DNA of 64,000 nucleotides from Giesbergeria sp. (GTDB lineage: Bacteria; Pseudomonadota; Gammaproteobacteria; Burkholderiales; Burkholderiaceae_C). Positions within the stretch are counted from its first letter, which is position 1; each line of letters starts with the position of its first letter. The stretch lies in contig NZ_JAQUCA010000012.1 of NCBI RefSeq assembly GCF_028686475.1, positions 18,084 through 82,083 on the forward strand, given 5' to 3'. Shown one piece after another: positions 9,346-18,732 of this stretch. Both the position numbers and the translations under genes were made by a program. The notes below the pieces were generated by a model. It was not told where the DNA came from, made no database searches, and saw only the letters and a list, made by a program, of their open reading frames with translations.

Positions 9346-9771
9346 ATGGACATGCCACTTCGTAAAGATCAGGACAACCCATTGCAGCGTGTGCGCGCCA
9401 ATATTGTGCAATCCATTCGCGCCTTCCGCGTACAGGACTTGCAAGAGGCCGCCGTAGCACTGGGACACCATTTTCTTTATGCCAACCTCGCCCATGCACA
9501 GTCTAAGCAAGATGTGCTGGATTTAATCGCCCAACAATTTACCTTTCCGGCACAGCACGGCAAAAATTTTGATGCCCTGTACGACGGCATGACCGACCCG
9601 CTGCACCGCTCGGGGCCGCAGCCCGGTTTTGTCGTGGCACTAGAGCAAATTCCTATCACTGCCAAGTTTGATAAAGAAGCGCGCGAACAACTGCTGGATA
9701 TTTTCCGCGATGCCGCCGATTATTGGGCCGAGCGCAAAATTGCCTTCCGTTGCTTCTATTCTTTTCTGTAG
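9346..9771 (+). CDS. Barstar family protein (ribonuclease inhibitor-like)
   Basis: The 141-residue product matches the barstar family, whose founding member blocks the active site of the secreted ribonuclease barnase. The family hallmarks are the central YANLAHAQSKQDVLDLIAQQ helix region, FPAQHGKNFDALYDGMTD (binding helix) and the C-terminal ERKIAFRCFYSFL strand. It has about 35 more N-terminal residues than the classical 89-residue barstar, as seen in many betaproteobacterial homologues. Two in-frame ATGs at 9346 and 9352 share the same purine-rich leader, so the exact start is open. No ribonuclease gene is found beside it on either side. Confidence 0.85.
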   Translation: MDMPLRKDQDNPLQRVRANIVQSIRAFRVQDLQEAAVALGHHFLYANLAHAQSKQDVLDLIAQQFTFPAQHGKNFDALYDGMTDPLHRSGPQPGFVVALEQIPITAKFDKEAREQLLDIFRDAADYWAERKIAFRCFYSFL

Positions 9772-9980
9772 CCCGTTCTGCATCCCTTGGCCAAGTAGAA
9801 CGGGCCGTTGAGGCCACTGATGCCCCCGCTCTGGCGTTGGGTGTCGAGCTGCCAGTCGATGAGGCACTGCCCACCGACAAGCTGGTAGATATTTCGCCGC
9901 TGGCACTGCGTATGAGCAGCCCCTTCAATGCGGGCTACTGGTTAGCTGCTGCCTGATTTTTGCACTGCAACCGTGTCCTT
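9772..9980 (+). other. Short region with a coding-like frame of unknown status
   Basis: A frame that is open from inside the barstar gene to 9956 encodes ...VERAVEATDAPALALGVELPV... and has third-position bias like its neighbours. It has no start or ribosome site of its own after the barstar stop. It may be the tail of a formerly longer barstar product, detached by a frameshift, or chance. Confidence 0.25.
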
Positions 9981-10010
9981 AACCCGCCCTGGTGGCGGGT
10001 TTCTTTTTTT
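9981..10010 (+). terminator. Rho-independent terminator upstream of radA
   Basis: AACCCGCC (9981-9988) pairs with GGCGGGTT (9994-10001) and is followed by TCTTTTTTT. It closes the barstar transcript immediately before radA. Confidence 0.85.
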
Positions 10011-10020
10011 GGGGGGCCAC

Positions 10021-11406
10021 ATGGCCAAAGAAAAAACCATTTTTACCTGCAACGAGTGTGGCGGCACCAGCACACGCTGGTTGGGCAAATGCCCTGCCTG
10101 TGGCGCTTGGAACACCCTGACCGAATCGCTGGCGGCCAGTGCCGTGCCGTCTAAAAACCGTTATAGCGCCAGCCAACATGTGGGGCTGGCTGCTGCCCAA
10201 CCGGTCACACCGCTGGCCGCCCTAGAGGCCACCGACATGGCGCGCACGCCCAGCGGCATTGAGGAGCTAGACCGCGTGTTGGGCGGCGGCATTGTCGAGG
10301 GCGGCGTGGTGCTGATAGGCGGCGACCCCGGCATTGGCAAATCCACTTTGCTGTTACAAGCCTTGGATGCGCTGCAACGCACCGGCCTACCCACCTTGTA
10401 TGTGACGGGCGAAGAAAGCGGTGCCCAAGTAGCCCTGCGTGCGCGGCGGCTAGGGGTGCATCAAAGCCAAGTGCAGGTGCTGGCCGAGATTCAGCTAGAA
10501 AAAATCCTGGCCACCATTGAGGCAGTGCAACCAGCGGTGGCAGTGATTGACTCGATTCAAACCGTGTATTCAGACCAATTGAGTTCGGCCCCCGGCTCGG
10601 TCGCCCAAGTGCGCGAATGCGCGGCCCACCTGACGCGCATGGCCAAATCCTCTGGGGTCACGGTGGTGCTGGTGGGCCATGTGACCAAAGAAGGCGCATT
10701 GGCTGGCCCACGGGTGCTAGAACACATGGTGGACACGGTACTTTACTTTGAGGGCGATACGCACAGCAGCTTCCGCTTGGTGCGCGCCATCAAAAACCGC
10801 TTTGGCGCGGTCAACGAAATTGGCGTGTTTGCCATGACCGAAAAGGGTCTGAAAGGCGTGACGAACCCCAGCGCCATTTTTTTAAGCCAACACAGCGAGC
10901 CGGTGCCCGGCAGCTGTGTGCTGGTGACGCTAGAAGGTTCACGCCCCTTGCTGGTAGAAATCCAAGCCTTGGTCGATGGCGGTGGCCCCAGCCCTCGGCG
11001 TTTGTCGGTGGGCCTAGACCGGGACCGCTTGGCCATGCTGCTGGCGGTGCTGCACCGCCATGCCGGTGTGGCCTGTGCCGACCAAGATGTGTTTGTCAAT
11101 GCCGTGGGCGGCGTGCGTATCAGCGAGCCAGCGGCTGATTTGGCCGTCATGTTGGCCATTAGCTCCAGCTTGCGCGGTAAACCACTGCCCAAGGGCTTTT
11201 TGGCCTTTGGCGAGGTGGGGCTGGCCGGTGAAGTGCGCCCGGCACCACGCGGTCAAGAGCGCCTGAAAGAAGCGGCCAAACTGGGTTTTAGCGTGGCGGT
11301 GGTGCCCAAAGCCAACGCACCCAAAAAACCGATAGAGGGCCTGACCATCCATGCGGTGGAGCGGGTGGATGAAGCAATGGCCGTGGTGCGTAACATAAAT
11401 TCTTAG
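10021..11406 (+). CDS. radA: DNA repair protein RadA
   Basis: RadA is a RecA-like, DnaB-type helicase that drives branch migration during recombination. The 461-residue protein starts with a C4 zinc finger (CNECG ... CPACG). It then has the Walker A motif GGDPGIGKST, the RadA-specific KNRFG motif (in IKNRFGAVNEIGVF) and a C-terminal Lon-protease-like domain (GGVRISEPAADLAV ... GEVGLAGEVRPAP) that lacks peptidase function in this family. An in-frame start upstream exists, but the ATG at 10021 follows GGGGGG and gives the canonical MAKEKTIFTC N-terminus. The gene follows a terminator closely, so its promoter must lie within the preceding terminator region or further upstream. Confidence 0.96.
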   Translation: MAKEKTIFTCNECGGTSTRWLGKCPACGAWNTLTESLAASAVPSKNRYSASQHVGLAAAQPVTPLAALEATDMARTPSGIEELDRVLGGGIVEGGVVLIGGDPGIGKSTLLLQALDALQRTGLPTLYVTGEESGAQVALRARRLGVHQSQVQVLAEIQLEKILATIEAVQPAVAVIDSIQTVYSDQLSSAPGSVAQVRECAAHLTRMAKSSGVTVVLVGHVTKEGALAGPRVLEHMVDTVLYFEGDTHSSFRLVRAIKNRFGAVNEIGVFAMTEKGLKGVTNPSAIFLSQHSEPVPGSCVLVTLEGSRPLLVEIQALVDGGGPSPRRLSVGLDRDRLAMLLAVLHRHAGVACADQDVFVNAVGGVRISEPAADLAVMLAISSSLRGKPLPKGFLAFGEVGLAGEVRPAPRGQERLKEAAKLGFSVAVVPKANAPKKPIEGLTIHAVERVDEAMAVVRNINS

Positions 11407-11520
11407 CATAAGTAGATGTAACGGCTATATCCCCATGCCATTGTTAGTATAGACAACATGGTCTTTATGCTTGATAGTGGTCACCTATAGCTGTCTGTAC
11501 TCAACCCCGAGGGCCGTTGC

Positions 11521-13824
11521 ATGAATCTGGACGACGCTCTGCAAACGTTTATCAGCGAAAGCCGTGAACTCCTTGACAACATGGAGCAGGCGCTGCTGCG
11601 GATTGAACAAGCCCCGCACGACAGCGATTTGGTCAATGCCATCTTTCGGGCCGCGCACACCATCAAAGGCTCAGCTGGGCTGTTTGGCATTGACCATCTG
11701 GTGGTGTTTACCCACAGCGCCGAGAACCTGCTCGATAAACTGCGTGCTGCCGAGTTGCAAATCACGCGCGAGTTGGTGGCCCTGTTGCTAGAAGTGTGCG
11801 ACCATATCGGCACCCTGATTGAGTTGGTAGCGCAGAAGCAAGCGCCCGGCTCCGAGGTTCACCAGCACAGCCAAACCCTGATGGAGCGCATTCAACTCAG
11901 CGCCCATGCCTGCGCCACTCCCCCTAGCGCTGAACCTGAACAAGCTGCGCCCGCCCCCGCCGCTGTGGCAACCAGCCCAGCAGCGCCGGACAACGCCAGC
12001 GATTGCGCCACCACCAGCCATTGGCATATCTCGTTGCGCTTTGGGCCGCAGGTGCTGCGCGATGGCATGGACCCGGTAGCCTTTTTGCAATACTTGGGCA
12101 CGCTGGGGCAAATCATCCATATCGTCACCCTCAGTGAGGCTATCCCCAACCCCGAGGAGATGAACCCCGAAGACTGCTACCTCGGTTTTGAAATCTGCTA
12201 CGACAGCCAAGCCGACCAAGCCGCGATTGAGAACGTGTTTGAGTTTGTGCGCCACGATGCCCAGATTCGCATCTTGCCGCCGCACAGCCCACTGGCTGAT
12301 TACTTCATCGGCCACGATGGCTCTGCCCAAGCCCAGCAGCAACACAGCCAGCGCTTGGTGGAATGCGCCAGCCTGACCCGCACCGAGGCCGAGGCGTATC
12401 TGCGCGCCCACCTTAGCACCGAGGCTGACCCAGCAGTCGCCACAACCGCCACAGCAGCCCCTGCACCGCCGCCACCAGCGCCAGCGGCCACCAGTAGCTC
12501 CAGCAGCTCCAGCACCGCCGTACTGGCCCCGGCACGCCCTAAAGAGAACAAAAGCAGCCCCGATGCTGGTCTGATTCGCGTCAACGCGCAAACCTTGGAT
12601 GAACATATCAACTTGGTGGGCGAACTCATCATTGCCAGTGCCAGTGTCAACCTGTGCGCGCTCAAAAGCGCCAGCCCCGAGCTGCTAGAGGCCGCCTCGG
12701 TCATGAACCGGCTGGTAGAAAACGTGCGCGATTCTGCTTTGCAGCTGCGTATGGTGCAAATTGGGGCCACCTTTAACAAATTTCAGCGCGTGGTGCGCGA
12801 TGTCTCTAAAGAAATCGGCAAAGACATTGCCTTGGAAATCAGCGGCGCGGAGACTGAGCTGGATAAAACCGTCGTTGAGAAAATCAGTGACCCCCTGACG
12901 CATCTGGTACGCAACTCCATAGACCACGGCATTGAGCCAGCAGACGTGCGCTTGGCACGCGGCAAGCCAGCCCAAGGCACGCTGCGTTTGCACGCTTACC
13001 ACGAGTCGGGCAGCATCGTGATAGAAGTCTCGGACGATGGGGGGGGGCTGCCCAAAGAGCGTATTTTGGCCAAAGCCATAGAGCGCGGTTTGGTCAAGCC
13101 CGAGCAAACCCTGTCCGACAACGAAATCCACCAGCTGATTTTTGAGCCGGGCTTTTCTACCGCCGACCAAGTCAACAACCTATCGGGGCGCGGTGTTGGT
13201 ATGGATGTAGTGCGGCGCAATATCACCGCACTGCGCGGCAGCACCGAAATTGACAGCACCGAAGGCGTGGGCACCACCATCCGTATCCGCCTGCCGCTTA
13301 CCTTGGCCATTATTGACGGCTTTTTGGTCGGCGTGGGTGGCTCCTCGTTTGTGATTCCGCTGGACATGCTGGATGAATGTGTCGAGCTGACCACCGAAGA
13401 AATGCAGGCCGCCCAAGGCCGCGACCAGCTTAATTTGCGTGGCGAGCTGCTGCCCTTTATCCGCCTGAAACAGTTGTTTGCCATTGCCGATACCCCGCCC
13501 CCGGTCCCATCAGAGCAAGACCTCAGCAACCTAGACCCCGAACTGGCATTTTTATTGCAGCCCGTGCTGCGCGAGAACGTGGTGGTGGTCAACTGCGCGG
13601 GCCGCCGGGCGGGCTTGGTGGTCGATACCCTGCAAGGCGAACACCAAACCGTGATTCGCCCCTTGGGGGCCGTGTTTCAGGGCATTGCATGCATCAGTGG
13701 CTTTACGATTTTGGGCACAGGCCGCGTGGCCTTGATCATAGATGTACCCAGTTTGGTGCAATATGTGACACACCGCGATGGCCGCCAATACCACAGCAGC
13801 GGCCACAAAGCGCCCGCACCATAG
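11521..13824 (+). CDS. cheA: Chemotaxis histidine kinase CheA
   Basis: CheA autophosphorylates in response to receptor arrays and passes phosphate to response regulators. In the 767-residue protein the Hpt domain comes first, with phospho-acceptor His46 in AAHTIKGSAGLFG. A P2-like segment covers about 160-260 (HISLRFGPQV onward), and an Ala/Pro/Ser-rich linker about 300-340. The dimerisation helix (INLVGELII) comes next, then the ATPase with N-box HLVRNSIDHGIEP, SDDGGG and GRGVGMDVV. A CheW-like domain closes the protein. GAGGG precedes the ATG. It heads a cluster cheA-mcp-cheW-cheR on one strand with short gaps. No cheB or cheY follows here. Confidence 0.96.
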   Translation: MNLDDALQTFISESRELLDNMEQALLRIEQAPHDSDLVNAIFRAAHTIKGSAGLFGIDHLVVFTHSAENLLDKLRAAELQITRELVALLLEVCDHIGTLIELVAQKQAPGSEVHQHSQTLMERIQLSAHACATPPSAEPEQAAPAPAAVATSPAAPDNASDCATTSHWHISLRFGPQVLRDGMDPVAFLQYLGTLGQIIHIVTLSEAIPNPEEMNPEDCYLGFEICYDSQADQAAIENVFEFVRHDAQIRILPPHSPLADYFIGHDGSAQAQQQHSQRLVECASLTRTEAEAYLRAHLSTEADPAVATTATAAPAPPPPAPAATSSSSSSSTAVLAPARPKENKSSPDAGLIRVNAQTLDEHINLVGELIIASASVNLCALKSASPELLEAASVMNRLVENVRDSALQLRMVQIGATFNKFQRVVRDVSKEIGKDIALEISGAETELDKTVVEKISDPLTHLVRNSIDHGIEPADVRLARGKPAQGTLRLHAYHESGSIVIEVSDDGGGLPKERILAKAIERGLVKPEQTLSDNEIHQLIFEPGFSTADQVNNLSGRGVGMDVVRRNITALRGSTEIDSTEGVGTTIRIRLPLTLAIIDGFLVGVGGSSFVIPLDMLDECVELTTEEMQAAQGRDQLNLRGELLPFIRLKQLFAIADTPPPVPSEQDLSNLDPELAFLLQPVLRENVVVVNCAGRRAGLVVDTLQGEHQTVIRPLGAVFQGIACISGFTILGTGRVALIIDVPSLVQYVTHRDGRQYHSSGHKAPAP

Positions 13825-13873
13825 CAAGGACTATGGGTGGCCCGCGTTATTTTGAGCAAAAAAGGGAGGTACC

Positions 13874-15835
13874 ATGAAACTGACCGTGACCAAAAAAATG
13901 AGCCTCTTGGCAGGGTCGGCCTTGATTGGCATTGCCATGCTGACCGGCTTGGCGCAAAAAGACATGCAGCATGTCTTTCAGGCTTCCAGCTTTACCAGCG
14001 AAAACACCGTGCCCGCTTTGGTGATTTTGGCCCATGTGCAAAAAGATTTCCTCAATCTGCGCCTGAGTGCCAATCGCATGATGGTGATGCACCAAGAAGA
14101 AGAGTTGATAGCCCTGGAAAAATCAGCGCGTCAAAACCGCGAAGCGCTGTTGCAAGGTCTAAAAGACTACGAAAAAACCGTCGTGGACGACAAAGACCGC
14201 GTCTTATTACAGCGGGTCAGTAAAATTTTTTCCGAATATGAGCCACTGTTGTTTGCCGTCATCAAAGAGGTACGCAATGGTGCCGAAGGCGTAGAAAAAT
14301 CCAAAGCCATGTCGGTGCAGGCCAGTGTAATTGGTGCCCAACTTGAAAATGCAATTGAAGAACTCTTTGCCTACAACGTGAATTTGGGTAAAAAAGGCAT
14401 GGAAGATGCCGTGGCCACCAAAGACCGTGCGCTCACCTTGTCTTTGTTGATTGCTGCTTTAACCCTGACTGCCGTGGGCATCATCAGTTGGGTGGTAACG
14501 CGCTCGGTATTGCGCCAGCTGGGTGGCGAACCCGACGAAGCGGTTGATATTGCCAACCGGATTGCAGTGGGTGATTTAAGCAGCAAAATTAATCTACATG
14601 CTGGTGACAGCAGCAGTTTAATGGCGGCCATGCAGCGCATGACGCAATCCATTGAGGCCGTGATTGCCGACACCAATGTACTGATTCAAGCCGGAGCCAA
14701 TGGCATGGTGCATGTGCGCTCCGATGCCAGTAAACACCAAGGCGATTTTAAGAATTTGGTCAATGGCATTAACCAAACCTTAGATGGTATTACGCAGCCA
14801 GTCGATGAAATCGTCACCGTGATTGCGGCGATGGAAAACGGCGACCTGAGCAAAACCGTGCAAGGCGACTACAAGGGCGAAATTAAAACCGTCAAAGAAA
14901 GCATGAACAATATGGTGACCAAGCTGGCACAAACGATTAGCGATGTCAGTGCCACCGCCGAAACCTTGGCTTCGGCCACGGCGCAAGTGTCTTCCACCTC
15001 GCAATCTTTGTCGCAAGCCGCCAGCGAGCAAGCCGCCTCGGTCGAAGAGACCTCGGCCTCCATCAACGAGATGGCTTCATCCATCCAACAAAACACCGAA
15101 AACGCCAAAATTGCCGATGGCATGTCGGCACAGGGCAGCAGCAAAGCCGCCGAAGGTGGCAAGGCCGTCAACGATACCGTGCTGGCCATGAAGCAAATTG
15201 CCAAGAAAATTGGCATCATCGACGACATCGCCTACCAAACCAATCTGCTGGCGCTCAATGCAGCCATTGAGGCCGCGCGTGCCGGTGAACATGGCAAAGG
15301 CTTTGCCGTGGTAGCCGCCGAGGTGCGCAAACTGGCCGAGCGCAGCCAAGTGGCGGCGCAAGAGATTGGCCAATTGGCCGTCAACAGCGTGGGCATGGCC
15401 GAAAAAGCGGGCAAGCTGCTGGATGAAATCGTGCCGGCCACGCAAAAAACCGCCGATGTGGTGCAAGAGATTACCGCCGCCTCCGAAGAGCAAACCGTGG
15501 GCGTGAACCAAATCAACACCGCCATGAGCCAGTTGAGCCAAATCACGCAGCAAAACGCCAGCGCCTCCGAAGAGCTGGCCGCCACGGCAGAAGAGATGTC
15601 CACCCAGGCCATCAGCCTGCAAGAGACCATGTCGTTCTTCTATGTGGCCGAGCAAGGGCGCAGCAACGCCAAACCTGCCAGCAATGCCAGCACCAATACC
15701 AATGCCAGCTGGAATGCAGGCAAAAAAGCCCCTGCCAGCCCATTGCGTATCGGCGGCCTGAACCGACAACCTGTCATGGCAAGCACTGCCAGCATCAGCA
15801 ACCACCCTGACGAGTCCCATTTCGTGCGTTTTTAG
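13874..15835 (+). CDS. Methyl-accepting chemotaxis protein of the cheA cluster
   Basis: This 653-residue receptor has an N-terminal membrane helix (about 8-25), a periplasmic helical domain of about 160 residues, a second membrane helix ([19 protein letters not shown]) and HAMP. A second HAMP-like stretch ([20 protein letters not shown]) is followed by the signalling domain with tip [33 protein letters not shown]. The tail is Asn/Ala/Ser-rich and ends in SHFVRF; it has no NWETF-type CheR tether. GGGAGG lies five bases before the ATG. Its place between cheA and cheW suggests it is the dedicated receptor of this array. Confidence 0.94.
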   Translation: MKLTVTKKMSLLAGSALIGIAMLTGLAQKDMQHVFQASSFTSENTVPALVILAHVQKDFLNLRLSANRMMVMHQEEELIALEKSARQNREALLQGLKDYEKTVVDDKDRVLLQRVSKIFSEYEPLLFAVIKEVRNGAEGVEKSKAMSVQASVIGAQLENAIEELFAYNVNLGKKGMEDAVATKDRALTLSLLIAALTLTAVGIISWVVTRSVLRQLGGEPDEAVDIANRIAVGDLSSKINLHAGDSSSLMAAMQRMTQSIEAVIADTNVLIQAGANGMVHVRSDASKHQGDFKNLVNGINQTLDGITQPVDEIVTVIAAMENGDLSKTVQGDYKGEIKTVKESMNNMVTKLAQTISDVSATAETLASATAQVSSTSQSLSQAASEQAASVEETSASINEMASSIQQNTENAKIADGMSAQGSSKAAEGGKAVNDTVLAMKQIAKKIGIIDDIAYQTNLLALNAAIEAARAGEHGKGFAVVAAEVRKLAERSQVAAQEIGQLAVNSVGMAEKAGKLLDEIVPATQKTADVVQEITAASEEQTVGVNQINTAMSQLSQITQQNASASEELAATAEEMSTQAISLQETMSFFYVAEQGRSNAKPASNASTNTNASWNAGKKAPASPLRIGGLNRQPVMASTASISNHPDESHFVRF

Positions 15836-15858
15836 TCCTTTTTGGCGGAGGTGCGGCC

Positions 15859-16416
15859 ATGACCAGCCCAAAATTGCCCAGTTTTGCCTCGCCCACAGCA
15901 GCCCAACAAGCGCTGCTGGCGGCAGGCACTGACCCACAGCAATACCTCACCTTTTATGTGGGTGAGGAAATGTTTGCGATGGGCATTTTGGCCATCCGCG
16001 AAATCATCGAGTACCACGCCCTGACCGAGGTTCCCTTGGTGCCGCCCTTGATTCGCGGCGTGATTAATCTGCGCGGCAGCGTGGTACCCGTGGTTGATTT
16101 GGCGGTGCGCTTTGAGCGCACACCCCGGCCCAGCAGTAAGCGCACCTGCATTGTGGTGGTCGAAACCCAGCACCATGATGCCGCTTTAGAAAACACCAGC
16201 CCGCAAAAAATGGGCGTGGTGGTCGATGCTGTGTCTGAAGTGCTAGAAATTGCACCCCAAGCGATAGAGCCAGCACCCGAGTTTGGCACCCACCTGCGTA
16301 GCGATTTTATTCAGGGCATGGCACATATCAGGCAGCAATTTGTCGTGGTCTTGGATATAGACCGCATTTTGTGGCTACCCGAAATAGCTGTGCGCTCATC
16401 TCTTCAAACCGAGTGA
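15859..16416 (+). CDS. cheW: Chemotaxis coupling protein CheW
   Basis: CheW links receptors to CheA. The 185-residue protein shows the double beta-barrel family features YLTFYVGEEMFAMGI near residues 35-50, EVPLVPPLIRGVINLRG at about 58-75 and PVVDLAVRF, then VVDAVSEVL. A strong GGCGGAGG leads the ATG. The N-terminal 30 residues are Ala/Pro/Thr-rich and probably disordered. The gene is 23 bases after the receptor gene and eight bases before cheR. Confidence 0.95.
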   Translation: MTSPKLPSFASPTAAQQALLAAGTDPQQYLTFYVGEEMFAMGILAIREIIEYHALTEVPLVPPLIRGVINLRGSVVPVVDLAVRFERTPRPSSKRTCIVVVETQHHDAALENTSPQKMGVVVDAVSEVLEIAPQAIEPAPEFGTHLRSDFIQGMAHIRQQFVVVLDIDRILWLPEIAVRSSLQTE

Positions 16417-16424
16417 GGCCCACT

Positions 16425-17276
16425 ATGGAAGACTTCCTGTTGTATGGCGAAGATTCTATTTCTAGCCGGGAGTTCTCGCAGTTTCAAAAGCTGATTTTTG
16501 ATATTGCGGGCATCAGTCTATCGGAGGCGAAAAAGGTGTTGCTGGTCGGGCGGCTGGCCAAGCGCTTGCGCGCATTGGGGCTACGCAGCTTTGGCGAGTA
16601 TTTTCAGCACCTGAGCCAAGAGGCCCAAGCGCAGGAGCGCCAAACGATGGTGGATTTAATCACCACCAACGAGACTTATTTTTTCCGCGAGCCACAGCAT
16701 TTTGATTTTTTGCGCGAGAAAGCCGCGCGCTGTGGTCGCCAAGGTGGTTTTAGGGTCTGGAGTGCCGCCTCGTCCAGCGGCGAAGAAGCTTACAGCACCG
16801 CGATGGTGTTGGCCGATACCTTGGGTTTGGGCCAAGGCAGCTGGGAGATTGTGGGCACGGACATCAGCACCAAAGTATTATCGGCAGCGCACCGGGGGCT
16901 GTATTCTTTAGAACGCACCAATGGCATTCCGCCCGCGTTGCTGAAAAAATACTGCCTCAAGGGTATCTTAGACCAGCAAGGGATGTTGTTGGTGGCACGC
17001 CAACTGCGCGAACGGGTGCAGTTTATGTACTGCAACCTGCTGCAACCGCAGCGCGTGCCCGGTTTGTTTGATGTGATTTTTTTACGCAACGTGCTGATTT
17101 ACTTTAACCAAGAAACCAAGCAAAAAGTGATTGCCAATTTGTTGCCCTATCTCAAGCGCGATGGGCATCTGATTATTGGCCACTCAGAATCTTTGCACGG
17201 CATCAGCAGTGCTTTGGTGGCCGAGCGCCCCACCATTTACCGGCCTGCGTACAGGGTACAGGCTGGCCAACCGTAG
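16425..17276 (+). CDS. cheR: Chemotaxis protein methyltransferase CheR
   Basis: CheR methylates glutamates on chemoreceptors with S-adenosylmethionine. In 283 residues it has the small helical N-domain, the linker motif ITTNETYFFREPQHFDFLR, the SAM-binding SAASSSGEEAYS and GTDISTKVL, and DVIFLRNVLIYF of the catalytic domain. An earlier in-frame ATG would overlap cheW. The ATG at 16425 has GAGG eight bases upstream and starts a normal-length protein, so it is preferred. It is the last gene of the cluster and is convergent with dsbA. Confidence 0.95.
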   Translation: MEDFLLYGEDSISSREFSQFQKLIFDIAGISLSEAKKVLLVGRLAKRLRALGLRSFGEYFQHLSQEAQAQERQTMVDLITTNETYFFREPQHFDFLREKAARCGRQGGFRVWSAASSSGEEAYSTAMVLADTLGLGQGSWEIVGTDISTKVLSAAHRGLYSLERTNGIPPALLKKYCLKGILDQQGMLLVARQLRERVQFMYCNLLQPQRVPGLFDVIFLRNVLIYFNQETKQKVIANLLPYLKRDGHLIIGHSESLHGISSALVAERPTIYRPAYRVQAGQP

Positions 17277-17309
17277 CGCGCAAGGCCGCTAAACCGGCTT
17301 AGACCGGTG

Positions 17310-17951
17310 TTAAGCCTTGAGGCTGGCAAGGTGGTTGACCACCTGCAACATCGCTTGCAAGCTGCCAGCCAAGGTGCCATCGGTGTAATAACGTCCGGCC
17401 ACCCCCATCGAGGGGGTGCCCTCGACGTTGTAGGCTTCTTGCAATTGCGTGACGCGGCGCACTTGGTTGGCTACGGTGAAGGATTGGTACATCTCTTTGA
17501 ACTTGGCCAGGTCCAACTCGGGCTGCTTGGCGACCCAGGCCATGATGTCCTCGTCTTTGGCCAACTTTTGCTTCTCAACGTGGATGGCACGGAACACCCG
17601 CGCGTGCAGCGGCTCGACTTTGCCCAAGCCTTCTAAAGCGTAGTAGAGCTTTTGCGCGGGTACAAAGCTGGCATTGAAGGCCACCGGCACCCGGCGCACC
17701 ACCAAATTGGCCGGTGCTGCTTTGCTCCAACTGTTGAACAGGGGTTCAAAAGTATGGCAGTGGCCACAGCTGTACCAAAAGAACTCTAGCACCTCGATTT
17801 TGCCAGCGGGTGCATCGGTATTGACCGGCTTGGTCAGCTTGTGGTAATCCTTGCCTTCTTTGGGCGTGGCAGCCTGCGCTTGGGCTGATAAAGGCAGCAG
17901 GGGAGCGGCCAAGGCCACGGCAGCAGTCAGAGAGAAGTCACGGCGTTTCAT
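17310..17951 (-). CDS. dsbA: Periplasmic thiol:disulfide interchange protein DsbA
   Basis: DsbA inserts disulfide bonds into exported proteins. The 213-residue precursor begins with a twin-arginine-flavoured signal sequence (MKRRDFSLTAAVALAAPLL) cut near AQA. The active site CGHC is at residues 62-65 (FFWYSCGHCH) and the cis-proline loop is in VEGTPSMGV. GGAG lies upstream of the ATG at 17951. Five bases separate it from the stop of the SPOR gene, so the two are cotranscribed. Among likely clients in this window are LptD, which has several cysteines, and the pilin with its C-terminal cysteine pair. Confidence 0.95.
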   Translation of the reverse strand: MKRRDFSLTAAVALAAPLLPLSAQAQAATPKEGKDYHKLTKPVNTDAPAGKIEVLEFFWYSCGHCHTFEPLFNSWSKAAPANLVVRRVPVAFNASFVPAQKLYYALEGLGKVEPLHARVFRAIHVEKQKLAKDEDIMAWVAKQPELDLAKFKEMYQSFTVANQVRRVTQLQEAYNVEGTPSMGVAGRYYTDGTLAGSLQAMLQVVNHLASLKA

Positions 17952-18009
17952 TAAAAAAATACTCCAAGGAGAGTGAATGAGGTTCAGAGAGTCAGTGCGG
18001 GGCAAAAGT

Positions 18010-18732
18010 TCAGCGGTTCACGCGCACCAAGGCCGAATCCACCCCTGAGCCATCGAGCCGCCCCTTGAGTTGCTCGGCATCGCCGCGTTTGCCAAACGGC
18101 CCCAAACGCACCCGAAACACCGTGCGCCCGCCTTGTTCGCGCTCACTGATGCGTGCTTCTAAGCCTTGCATGGCCAGTTTGGCGCGTTGGGCTTCGGCAT
18201 CGTTTTGGCTGCCAAAGGAGCCAGTTTGCACGAAGTAGGTGAAGGGGTCTTCTGCGGTGCTGTTGCTGGCCGTATTGCTGGCTTGCATCCGGCTCTTGGC
18301 CAAATCGCCCAGTGGGTCGGCACTGGCCGCAGCCGAGGCGCTGGCTGGCGCTGGTGTGGGGGCGGGCTTGGCCTCGGTGGGCGGCTTGCTCTCAGCCGTT
18401 TTGACTTCTGGTTTGGCATGGGCCGCTTTGGTGTCGGTGCTGGCCGCTGCGGGTGGGGTGGTTGTTACAGCGCTGGCCGCTGGGGCCGGTTCGGTAGGCT
18501 CGGCCGGGATGATGCGGGCCGGATTTTTGCCATACAAGGGCGCATTGGGGTCCCAAGTTTTGTTCTTTTCGTCTTCGGCGGCATCTTGGCCCGTGCCACG
18601 CACGGCACCTTTGTTCAAAAAGGGCACCGGTACTTTGGTGACATAGACGGCCACCGCAAAGGCGGCCCCCAAACCCACCACCAAGCCCAAAATAAAGCCC
18701 AGAATGGTGCCGCCTTGTTGCTGTTGTTTCAT
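18010..18732 (-). CDS. SPOR-domain membrane protein (FtsN/DedD-like)
   Basis: The 240-residue protein has one N-terminal membrane helix (GTILGFILGLVVGLGAAFAVAVYVT, about 8-32), a long Ala/Pro/Thr/Lys-rich periplasmic linker, and a C-terminal SPOR domain (YFVQTGSFGSQNDAEAQRAK ... RVRLGPFGKRGDAEQLK) that binds denuded peptidoglycan at the division septum. It is therefore probably a cell-division protein, upstream of dsbA. No ribosome site is visible before its ATG. The bases just upstream belong to the end of the iscB reading frame, whose TGA overlaps this ATG, so the element may have replaced its native leader. Confidence 0.88.
   Translation of the reverse strand: MKQQQQGGTILGFILGLVVGLGAAFAVAVYVTKVPVPFLNKGAVRGTGQDAAEDEKNKTWDPNAPLYGKNPARIIPAEPTEPAPAASAVTTTPPAAASTDTKAAHAKPEVKTAESKPPTEAKPAPTPAPASASAAASADPLGDLAKSRMQASNTASNSTAEDPFTYFVQTGSFGSQNDAEAQRAKLAMQGLEARISEREQGGRTVFRVRLGPFGKRGDAEQLKGRLDGSGVDSALVRVNR

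Noticed and set aside
9125..9510. Minus-strand frames over the maeB-barstar gap
   Set aside because: They overlap the second terminator and the barstar gene, and have no ribosome site or recognisable product.
15077..15937. A 286-codon minus-strand frame
   Set aside because: It is antisense to the chemoreceptor and the start of cheW, and is rich in Gly and His with no family resemblance.
18001..18010. A chemotaxis or CRISPR-related link of iscB to its neighbours
   Set aside because: IscB has no spacer array beside it and no direct repeats of CRISPR type were found anywhere in the window.
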